Assembly (NCBI GenBank): GCA_031272575.1
Contig: JAISTO010000159.1
Coordinates: 1 to 24,674, forward strand
Direction: 5' to 3'
Length of the DNA: 24,674 nucleotides
Source of the DNA: Treponema sp.
GTDB taxonomy: Bacteria > Spirochaetota > Spirochaetia > Treponematales > Breznakiellaceae
Positions 8,801 to 14,950 of the stretch are shown here, piece by piece; the first letter of the stretch is position 1, and each line of letters starts with the position of its first letter. The translations under genes were made by a program, and so were the position numbers. The notes under the pieces were generated by a model. That model did no database searches. It had not been told where the DNA came from and was given only the letters and a program-made list of their open reading frames with translations.

Positions 8801-8995
8801 ATTCAGCGTTGTCTTGTCAGGGTAGAACCGGGCTGGAATGAGGTGGTTTGGCGCGGTTACACACACACTGCTGCGATCGATTCAAATGGCAATCCTGCCA
8901 CCCAACTGGGGATTGAGCAACAGGGCGCGGAGAGCGCAGTGGCTACCCTCTACATCGACGACGTGCTGCTTACAAAGGTACCGGTCGCGGACTAA
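5870..8995 (+). CDS. Non-catalytic surface lipoprotein: Ig-like (Big_2) repeats plus two shared modules
   Basis: 1041 residues from the ATG at 5870, chosen over an upstream TTG because GGAGG (5861-5865) precedes it and a clean signal peptide starts there. The lipobox is LVGC, Cys23. Order: Big_2-like domain (about 32-125), an unclassified beta domain starting NLGGS (129-319), Big_2-like (320-409), a second NLGGS domain (410-584), Big_2-like (585-677), then two shared modules (678-863 and 869-1037). The Ig-like-plus-NLGGS pair is thus duplicated. No enzyme motif is visible. It looks like a stalk holding two binding modules away from the cell, a possible substrate-capture protein for the locus. 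Function is inferred; the domain pattern is seen. Confidence 0.85.
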   Translation: MKKTRKRSAALFAALVAVALVGCPSGTNDTTTNPVTGVTITLPGGTAAGASLDIGQGETITLGKTTAGGAPTEVTWESSNTDAVTVTSTGTIEGVGAPGTSALITVSASNADNETPVTDSITVTVKAANLGGSIVVNHSEALTISAVAISIYTSADSWDDAELLKTVDAAEDTDQEADSDTWSYAAYIDDSNEAVYLEAKVTVSVGVGGDDYDFTLKENETAAVTDEGADLSEAQFYAVTFTVGEHGSSASAVFAGGEPIAVPLDAETVYPALKDAALSLSAEGGTNYGKVIKVDGAAYEAEVTIDADKAVSITFPRKIDSVTITNATPLTIDVNGEITLEYEIAPEEAAATATVTWESDSNAVQVDTATGKITGKTAQGSATITASAKNDGMEEPVTDTIAVTVNETPNLGGSMTVNYVSPAEVTEVSLAIYQSSGKTNIIKTINATTSDHTNWSYLTFISDIPGTVYIVPTVTVSGVSFELAEETITASTSANLTTAQFYKISASAAGSGTLTVAGSFGESKVLQAQTLAWPVLPGATFTLATSNIAAGYEQTTLTVNTVDYTTEVTVNEDKTVAAAFTQKPITGVTIKLGSEAVTALVFDTAATATLTYEVTPADAIVESFTWGTDNESGATVGSASGLVTGVTTGQTAIITGTAANATSSIPATVTVTVRSNVIRQMIFDDLSTAGTGGFRETTQSPISGTGADPIFDYQLGGYTSKPSPSPVVLSTDYDHTNAGSGAHQSLKWPERPEKSARLKLDKIFSPADVGRTFNISLYMYSATATSVRVGAFRQSNVTSGGDGANPVSVITVSLTANEWTHVSWNTYTHTDPTVTQLAFDQIGSDTLVDTFYFDDILVTATPVVEIVVKSIIFDDLDAFTATTDNTTAPATINDWQGGGGTSSSNVTLSTDQDHTAGSGAHKSLKSANRTGAYYRIKFEKMFSTADIGRTFNASMWVYTGTATWIQLSAYALGGSVVIQRCLVRVEPGWNEVVWRGYTHTAAIDSNGNPATQLGIEQQGAESAVATLYIDDVLLTKVPVAD
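7901..8458 (+). repeat. Shared module, copy 4 of 8 (Ig-like lipoprotein, first of pair)
   Basis: This is a longer variant with an insertion after FDDL containing DYQLGG. It has DHTNAGSGAHQSLKW, LYMYSATATSV and FYFDDI. The same DYQLGG/NYQLGG variant is the first of the C-terminal pair in the second deacetylase (copy 7). The DNA is AT-richer than the preceding Ig-like part. Confidence 0.75.
8474..8980 (+). repeat. Shared module, copy 5 of 8 (Ig-like lipoprotein, second of pair)
   Basis: It reads IIFDDLDAF, INDWQGGGGT, DHTAGSGAHKSLK, MWVYTGTATWIQL, VEPGWNEVVWRGY, QLGIEQQGAE and LYIDDVLLTK. It is closest to copy 8 at the end of the second deacetylase, which shares INDWQGGGGT and the LLTK end. 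Confidence 0.8.
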
Positions 8996-9132
8996 AGCCT
9001 GAGGACAGGCAGGGCAGGGGAGGGGGCATGGCGGCGCCATGGCCCCCCCCTCCCGGAGCGCGGGACAAGACAGCACGCTGACACAAGTCCCAAGTCCCAA
9101 TTCCCAAGTCCCAAGTAAGAAAAGGAACCGTA
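8996..9132 (+). other. Intergenic gap with GC hairpin, C8 run and CAAGTCCCAA repeats
   Basis: This is a 137-bp gap with no gene. It contains a GGGGG-CATGGCG / CGCCATGG-CCCC imperfect hairpin next to a C8 run (9043-9050). It also has four near-copies of a CAAGTCCCA unit (about 9084-9116), one carrying ATTCCC. A ribosome site AAAAGGAA ends the gap. The repeat unit recurs, on the other strand, near 21366. Confidence 0.6.
9084..9117 (+). repeat. Short tandem repeat, CAAGTCCCAA type
   Basis: Four units of about 8-9 bp (CAAGTCCC, AAGTCCC, AATTCCC, AAGTCCC, then AAGT) lie just before the second xylanase gene. The reverse complement, TTGGGACTTGGGA, resembles the stretch at 21366-21396 in the ABC exporter gene. 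It is too short and spacer-free to be a CRISPR. Confidence 0.6.
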
Positions 9133-10731
9133 ATGCACACAGCAAACGTACGCCCGCGTGCTGCGGCGCGGCATCTTGCGGGCCTGGCCTGCGCGCTGCT
9201 CGCGCTGCTTGCGCTGGGCACGGGGTGCCCCAACACGGCAGCCCCGCCGGATGATGACTTCGTCGAGACGATCTATCCGGACGGCCAGGATGTCGCGGGC
9301 GAGGTGCTCGAGAACTGGCAGGGGCTGCCGCTCAAGGTGCTCGTGCCCGAGAAGGCGGGGCGCAGGCCTATCCCGCTCTCCGATGTGGACGGCAAGGGCT
9401 ATAACGGGCTCCTCTTTCACTCGGGGAGCGGGTCTCTGGTCGGGTCTCCGGTCTTCGAAAAAAACAACCCCTGGCGCAAGAAAGCCTGGGCGCGCATAGA
9501 CACTTACCGTAAGGGGCCTGCGAAAGTACTCGTGAAGGACGCGGCGGGAAATCCGCTCGCGGGCGCCCATGTCAACATCGCCATGTATGAACACGAGTAC
9601 GAATTTGGAACAGCGGTCAATAATTTGATTCACGGTCAAGGCGAATCGAACGCAAAGTACCAGAAAGCGGCGTCAGCGCTCTTCAACGCGGCGGTGCTCG
9701 AAAATCAGCATAAGTGGGTGCCGTTTGAAAGCAGCCCGTCTGAGACCGCCGCCCAGTACGATGCCGCGGTTGCGCTCGGGCTTAAAAAGGTGCGGGGGCA
9801 CACCCTTATGTGGGACAAGGCCTTCAGCAACAACACCTGGGAAGCGAACAACTCGTTTCCGAAAGACCTGTTCGACATGGTGCAGGCGGGAAACAAGAGC
9901 GGCGTTGACACGCGCATTCACAATCACCTGCTGGCGATTACCGATGCGTACAACGGGCCGGAACGGAAGGTCGGCGAATGGGACGCGGTGAACGAGGTGC
10001 TGTGGAATCACACGATCCGCGACAAGTGGGGCAATGCCGTGTTGAAGGACTGGTTCGACTGGGCGCGGGAAGGCGCGGGCGCTGACACGAAACTGTTTAT
10101 CAACGAAACGAACCTGCTGGGCCTTACGACGACGCAGGGCTATTCGGCGGAGCGGGTCGGACAGTTCAAGACGGTGCTCGATTGGCTGCTAAGCAACAAT
10201 GCGCCGTTCGACGGCATCGGCATTCAGAGTCACTTCAGCGATTACATTGTTACGCCGGAAGACTTTTACAATATGCTGGACGAGTTTGCCGCTTACGGAA
10301 AAATTCTAAAGGTGACCGAGTTTGACATGGGCCGCCAGCCGACGGACTCGAATCCGAATCCGGCGCCGCCGGAACCGAATTACGAGGCGGACTTTACGCG
10401 CGACATTTTGATCGCGTGTTTTAGTCACCCTGACACCAACGGGTATTTGATGTGGGGCTTTTGGTCTAACGCGCACTGGACAAACAACGCGCCGATTTTC
10501 AATGCCGACTGGTCACTCAAAGAGTCAGGCCGGCAGTATATCGATTTGGTGTACAACAAGTGGCGCTCCCGCTTAAGCGGCGTCACCGGCGCGGACGGCA
10601 CATTCAGCGCCCGCGTGTACTACGGCGATTACGACATCACCGTCACGGCCGCGGACGGCAAAACGGCAACGGCGGAGTCGGTGCACTGGTACAAGGGGCA
10701 GAACAACACCACGGTGGTGATTGTCGAGTGA
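9133..10731 (+). CDS. Lipoprotein GH10 endo-beta-1,4-xylanase (short form)
   Basis: 532 residues. The ATG at 9133 follows AAAAGGAA. The signal peptide ends in LGTGC, lipidated at Cys32. It keeps the joining segment seen in the first xylanase (GLPLKV, AGRRPIPLSDV, GYNGLLF; about 62-95) but goes straight to the GH10 barrel (about 115-475) without the intervening binding module, and it has no shared module. The catalytic pair is Glu288 in WDAVNE and Glu396 in VTEFDMG. HTLMWD again replaces HTLVWH. The C-terminal beta domain (about 482-532) matches the first enzyme. The paralogue probably works on different chain lengths or on soluble xylan. The C-rich hairpin region follows directly. Confidence 0.92.
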   Translation: MHTANVRPRAAARHLAGLACALLALLALGTGCPNTAAPPDDDFVETIYPDGQDVAGEVLENWQGLPLKVLVPEKAGRRPIPLSDVDGKGYNGLLFHSGSGSLVGSPVFEKNNPWRKKAWARIDTYRKGPAKVLVKDAAGNPLAGAHVNIAMYEHEYEFGTAVNNLIHGQGESNAKYQKAASALFNAAVLENQHKWVPFESSPSETAAQYDAAVALGLKKVRGHTLMWDKAFSNNTWEANNSFPKDLFDMVQAGNKSGVDTRIHNHLLAITDAYNGPERKVGEWDAVNEVLWNHTIRDKWGNAVLKDWFDWAREGAGADTKLFINETNLLGLTTTQGYSAERVGQFKTVLDWLLSNNAPFDGIGIQSHFSDYIVTPEDFYNMLDEFAAYGKILKVTEFDMGRQPTDSNPNPAPPEPNYEADFTRDILIACFSHPDTNGYLMWGFWSNAHWTNNAPIFNADWSLKESGRQYIDLVYNKWRSRLSGVTGADGTFSARVYYGDYDITVTAADGKTATAESVHWYKGQNNTTVVIVE

Positions 10732-10736
10732 ATGCT

Positions 10737-10759
10737 TACCCTCCCCTCTGGGGAGGGTA
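10737..10759 (+). terminator. GC hairpin just after the second xylanase stop
   Basis: It is a 10-bp perfect stem with a 3-nt loop starting 5 bases after the stop codon. With no U-tract it is more likely an mRNA 3'-end stabiliser or partial terminator than a full intrinsic terminator. Confidence 0.35.
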
Positions 10760-10795
10760 GGGAGGGGTCACGGGAGGGGTTGGTGACCCCCCCTA

Positions 10796-10812
10796 CCCCC
10801 CCAAAGGGGGGG
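10796..10812 (+). repeat. C7-AAA-G7 palindrome
   Basis: A perfect 7-bp inverted repeat of pure C and pure G with an AAA loop, between the second xylanase and the barrel gene. Homopolymer arms like this are prone to length change. Confidence 0.6.
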
Positions 10813-10869
10813 ATTGGGCACTTCTTCCAGAGGGGGGGGCATATTGGAGTTATTTTGGAGGTAAGGAAA

Positions 10870-12168
10870 ATGAAGAAACTATTGTTGGCGGCCTGTGCGC
10901 TCTGCCTGACGGCGGGGGCGGCGCGGGCGGAACTTTCGGTGCGGGGGAGTCTGATCGCGTATTGGATTCCCTATCAGGTTATTCAGCCCGCGGCGGAGGG
11001 AGCGGAGACGCTCAGCGTGTCAGGTGTCGGGACGTCGGGAGGCGACCAGATCGAGGCGCTGCTCGATTTCAGCGGTCAACTCGAAAACCGCAGGGCGGGT
11101 TTCCGCACTCAACTGCGGGTGCGCGGGGGCACCACTTTCGGCACACACGAAAATGTGCTCGCCTGGGTTAAGCTCTTCGACTGGATGCGCATCGATGTGG
11201 GCAAAATGAAAATTGATGACAACTACGCGCTGCCCGTGTGGTATTTTCCCACGCTCGATATGTTCATGCTGAAGGCGGTGCGGGACAACGACCTCTTCAG
11301 CAACTACGAAGCGAACAACGGCATTCTGCTCCGCGTAACGCCGATCAAGAACCTTGCGCTGAGCGCGTTTCTTTACAAACAGTCCGCGCTCGTGCAGGGC
11401 CTCAATTCCGCGGAGAATCCCTACCTCGCAAAAGAGGACGCGAAGCGCGCCTGGGAGCGCATTCAGGGGACTATCGCGTATACGATTCCCGACGTCGGCT
11501 TTGCGCGCCTGCAATACTTTGGTACCAACATTGAAATCGACTCTACGACGCACGAAATTACCGCGCCGCGTCTCGAGGCGGCCTTCGCGTACACCGGCCT
11601 GAAAAACCTAACGCTCGATGTGGGCGGGAAGTACACGTTCCCGCTGAAGGACCCGGTGCTGTATAACAGTACCTCTTTTACCGAGACGACGAAGCCTGGC
11701 ACCTACCAGGCGCCGCACATGGTCAGCATCGGCGCGCTCTACGAAATCAAGAATGTGGGGCCCGGCAGCCTGCTCTTGCAAGGCCGCGCCGGTGTCTCGT
11801 TTTGGGGCTGGTACCAGGAGCCGAACAAAAACATCCGGCGCATAGGCCCCGAAGTCCGCGCCTCGCTCTGGCCTGCCTACAAGGTGGACACCTACACCTT
11901 CCAGTTGGGTACCACCCTCGTCTACCAGAGCGACTGGATCGCGTACGGCCGCACCCAACTGCGCGGCGGCCTCGGATACAGCGCCGGCCTCTCCGTCCAG
12001 AAAACCTTCGCCCCCGGCTGCGGCATCATCGCGGGCTTCGCGTACTCTGGCGGCGAGGGCATCGTCTTCCCAAGCGACGGCAACTACACCCAGCCCTCGA
12101 CCGCGGATAGCCCCGGGAAACTGGCCGGCGTCTTCAGTGTGCCGGTGCGCTTCGCGTTCTTTTTCTGA
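10870..12168 (+). CDS. Predicted outer-membrane beta-barrel (porin-like) protein
   Basis: 432 residues from the ATG at 10870, with GGAGG eight bases upstream. A type I signal peptide ends in AARA before Glu21, with no lipobox. The rest alternates polar and aromatic/hydrophobic residues in short strands (for example RAGFRTQLRVRGG, LTLDVGGKYTFPL, SLLLQGRAGVSFWGW, YTFQLGTTLVYQS), and the protein ends in VRFAFFF. A terminal Phe after alternating residues is the usual barrel-insertion signal. I do not recognise a named family. Among xylan enzymes and sugar permeases, the likely job is passage of xylo-oligosaccharides across the outer membrane. It is separated from the gene before by the hairpin-rich leader and from the next gene by 10 bp. 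Confidence 0.75.
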   Translation: MKKLLLAACALCLTAGAARAELSVRGSLIAYWIPYQVIQPAAEGAETLSVSGVGTSGGDQIEALLDFSGQLENRRAGFRTQLRVRGGTTFGTHENVLAWVKLFDWMRIDVGKMKIDDNYALPVWYFPTLDMFMLKAVRDNDLFSNYEANNGILLRVTPIKNLALSAFLYKQSALVQGLNSAENPYLAKEDAKRAWERIQGTIAYTIPDVGFARLQYFGTNIEIDSTTHEITAPRLEAAFAYTGLKNLTLDVGGKYTFPLKDPVLYNSTSFTETTKPGTYQAPHMVSIGALYEIKNVGPGSLLLQGRAGVSFWGWYQEPNKNIRRIGPEVRASLWPAYKVDTYTFQLGTTLVYQSDWIAYGRTQLRGGLGYSAGLSVQKTFAPGCGIIAGFAYSGGEGIVFPSDGNYTQPSTADSPGKLAGVFSVPVRFAFFF

Positions 12169-12333
12169 GAGGGGGCTTATGCAAAGCAAAAGCGTATGCG
12201 CATTTATTGCGGCATTTTTTCTGATTGCGGCATGCAGTGCTCCGGCGGCGCTTACGGGAAATCTTCACGATGATGCGGACGACAATTCCTCAGGCGATTC
12301 AAACGATTCCCCGCTTTCACTGGAGTACACCGA

Positions 12334-12792
12334 GATGCAGAGTATCGTTTTTGACGGCCTGAATTCGTTCACAAATTACACCACGGGGGGGGGGGGCAAA
12401 TAGTGCGCATTTCACATTATCATCTGAACAGGATCATACCACAGGCAGCGGAAAGAGCCTGAAGTGGTCAAACAGGACACTGAAATATTACCGGATAAAG
12501 TTTACCGGTATATTCAGAAGCGTCGATGTGGGGGGCTTCTTTAAAGCGGCGCTCTGGGTATATACCCCGGCCGCCACGGTGCTGCAGTTGGGCGCGTTCA
12601 AAACAGGCGCCACCGATGCGGCCGCGGGGGTTACTTCCTACAACACACAAGCCGGATGGAACAAACTTGAGTGGGGGCCTTACGAGCATACTGATGCCGC
12701 GATTACTATGCTTGGCTTGGAGCAGCCGAATCAGGATGCGGTAACGCTGGCCTCCACGTTATATATTGACGATATACTGATTGAAGGCGCCA
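12334..12792 (+). repeat. Shared module, copy 6 of 8 (split by the G12 tract)
   Basis: IVFDGLNSF lies before the G-run in one frame. LSSEQDHTTGSGKSLKW, LWVY and LYIDDI lie after it in the other frame, which is how the frameshift was recognised. The conserved DxGR-F element reads DVGGFF, encoded by a second G run of six at 12530-12535, so the family Arg is lost here. Confidence 0.8.
12385..12396 (+). repeat. G12 homopolymer tract inside the second deacetylase gene
   Basis: Twelve consecutive G follow CCAC and precede CAAATAG. It is the longest homopolymer in the window and lies in the N-terminal coding part, where a length change of one base would switch the protein on or off. G11 (or 8 or 14) gives the open frame. 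Poly-G contingency tracts of this kind are known in spirochaetes and Campylobacterota. Confidence 0.9.
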
Positions 12793-13868
12793 ATGTCGGC
12801 GAACCGGAAGATAATTCTCCTCCCGCGCCGACTCCAACGCCAAAGACTACCAAAGAAGCGATACTCCAGGAAATCGAGGAAAACTGGAGATCGATGGGCT
12901 ATACGAGCAAGCCCACCAAGTATATGGCGCTTACCTACGATGACGGCCCTACGGAAAAATCTCTTGACCTTATGGATGCGCTCGCGGCAAAGCGGGTGAA
13001 GGCGACTTTCTTTTTGATCGGCAGCAGAATCGCCGGAAAGGAAAGCGTGGTTCGCGCAATGCGTGACGGGGGTTACGAGTTGGGCAATCATTCGTATACG
13101 CATCCCAGTTCAGGAACTATGAACAAGATCACTCAGGCCGAAATGGAAGAGGAAATACAACAATGCACCGATGCGATCTATGCGGCGGCAAACAGTGACG
13201 GCCGGCCGGTAACTCCAAAATTTTTCCGGGCTCCCAATGTGGTGCATAAAGAACCCATACTGCTTGCCTGTGCCGCGAAAGGGCTGCCCCTTATAGCGGG
13301 ACATTCCACGAAGGATTACACCGGCGGTACCAATGCGGGAAGTCCGCAGTCAATTGCTGCCGAGCAGATCAACAATGCAAAGGAATGGCAGATAGCGCTC
13401 TCGCATGATCCCTGGAGCGGCAACTCATCCAACATTTTGGCTGCGGTCCCGCTTATGGTTGATGAGCTTCGCGCGAAAGGCTACTACCTGCTTACGCTGA
13501 GCGAGATGCTGCTGATGAAAGGCGGAGCGGCGGTGAACGGGCAGGTGTATCAGGACTTCGCGGATATATATACTCCGGTAACGGCCAGGCCGGCAGCGCC
13601 GCCGCCGCTCACTTCTGTCAGCGCGGCGGAAAATCGTATAACGGTGATATGGCAGGCGGCAGAGGAGGCGCGCAAGTACCGCTATGCGTACAGCACAGAA
13701 AACACGGATCCGGCAGCGCCCGGCGCATGGACGGAAACCGAATCCCTTTTTGCCAATATTGACGGACTGGTCATCAACACTGTCTACTATGTATGGGTAA
13801 GGTCCGGCAACGAACTTGGATGGAGCGACAATGCATCTTGTGCAAGCGTTACCACCGCGGCGCAGACT

Positions 13869-14388
13869 TTCACGAAACTGAAGGAAAACACATTTGATAA
13901 TCTGAGCGTCTTTCGGGTGACGGATAATCCCCCCTACAACGGCGCGGTGTACAATTATCAACTTGGAGGCGATTCGGGGCCAAAACTTGCCTTGTCGAAC
14001 GAGCAGGATCACACAACGGGAAGCGGGCAGAGTCTAAAATGGTCGGGACGTAAGTACAAGTACCAGCGGGTGAAACTGGATTCGTTTTTTACTGCCGCCG
14101 ATCTGGGAAGGACATTTAAGATTACGGTGTGGGTATATACCGATACAGCGGCAAAAATACAGGTGGGGGCGTACCGTATAAGCGGGACCACTGCGTCACC
14201 AGAAGAGAGCGGCGCCGCGCTGGGGCCCGAGTCCTTTTCACTGTCGACAGGCTGGAACGAGGTGCTGTTTACCTATGTGCATGGCGATCTTACCGCCACC
14301 CAGTTGGGTTTCGAACAGCCTGAATCCGCGTCCAGTGTGGTGAGTACGTTTTACTTTGACGACATTACCGTTACCGCATCGGAAATCG
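13869..14388 (+). repeat. Shared module, copy 7 of 8 (second deacetylase, first of C-terminal pair)
   Basis: It has FDNLSVF, NYQLGGDSG, LSNEQDHTTGSGQSLKW, VWVYTDTAAKIQVGAY and FYFDDI. It is the counterpart of copy 4. Confidence 0.8.
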
Positions 14389-14399
14389 GCGAGACAGCG

Positions 14400-14930
14400 A
14401 TCAAAAATATCGTCTTCGACGATCTGGAGGTTTTTGCGATGACGAAAAATCCGCCGGATACCAATAACGGCAATTGGGTGATCAATGACTGGCAGGGAGG
14501 CGGCGGGACGGCCGAAAGTAATGCCGCGCTCTCTGCGGAAAAAGATCACACCACAGGCGCGGGGAAGAGTCTGAAGTTTTTCAACCGGACCGATAAGTCC
14601 TACCGTATCAAGTTTGACAAAATGTTCACACCCGCGGATCTGGGCTCGATATTCAACGCCAGTATGTGGGTCTACACCGATACCGCAACCTGGATTCAGT
14701 TAACGGTGTACCGTGTCTCCGGTCTGTCGTACACTTCGGGGAAGGGGGGAAGCGACAGCATCGAGAGGAGCCTCTTTCGGGTAGAGCCCGGGTGGAACGA
14801 ACTGGTCTGGAGAGGGTATGTGCACAATGAAATCGAAGGCACCCAACTGGGAATAGAACAGCAGGGCGCTGAAACGGCGGTTGGAACGTTGTACATCGAT
14901 GATCTGCTGCTGACGAAAAATACTGCCGTT
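14400..14930 (+). repeat. Shared module, copy 8 of 8 (second deacetylase, second of C-terminal pair)
   Basis: It has IVFDDLEVF, INDWQGGGGT, DHTTGAGKSLKFFNR, MWVYTDTATWIQL, VEPGWNELVWRGY, QLGIEQQGAE and LYIDDLLLTK. It is the counterpart of copy 5. Confidence 0.8.
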
Positions 14931-14950
14931 CTTTTTTGAAGGAGAATGTT

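Larger units (their letters stand above)
10732..10869 (+). other. Hairpin-rich leader upstream of the outer-membrane barrel gene
   Basis: This 138-bp stretch is dominated by G and C runs. One perfect hairpin is ACCCTCCCC-TCT-GGGGAGGGT (10738-10758, plus a T-A pair outside). A second is CCCCCCC-AAA-GGGGGGG (10796-10812). GGTCAC and GTGACC arms lie around 10767-10789. A G8 run is at 10832-10839. None is followed by a U-run. An ATG at 10732 opens the frame, but a strong ribosome site GGAGG (10857-10861) before the ATG at 10870 and a proper signal peptide there show the gene begins later. Confidence 0.7.
12179..14939 (+). pseudogene. Lipoprotein CE4 deacetylase, frameshifted at a G12 tract (possibly phase-variable)
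   Basis: The start is ATG 12179 after GAGGGGG; the lipobox LIAAC gives Cys19. As written, the frame stops at TAG 12401-12403 after 74 codons because of 12 G at 12385-12396. With 11 G the frame runs on without a break to TGA 14939, giving 919 residues, and the junction reads TGGGANS, matching VGGGANK in the first deacetylase. Restored order: shared module (about 52-205), CE4 domain (about 235-455), FN3 (about 475-560), two shared modules (about 564-735 and 741-917). CE4 motifs are complete: TYDDGP from residue 252, HSYTH (304-308), FFRAPN and LSHDP. No other lesion is seen, so this is an off-phase gene or a read error, not decay. Role: probably xylan deacetylation. Confidence 0.85.

Noticed and set aside
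9084..9117. CRISPR array
   Set aside because: Units are 8-9 bp, contiguous and without spacers, and no cas gene is nearby.
10732..10869. Earlier start for the barrel gene at 10732
   Set aside because: It would translate hairpins and put residues before the signal peptide; the ATG at 10870 has a proper ribosome site and signal sequence.
12528..14939. Separate deacetylase gene starting with GTG at 12528
   Set aside because: This GTG is in the middle of a shared module with no ribosome site or signal peptide; the frame continues unbroken back to the G12 tract and joins the lipoprotein start.
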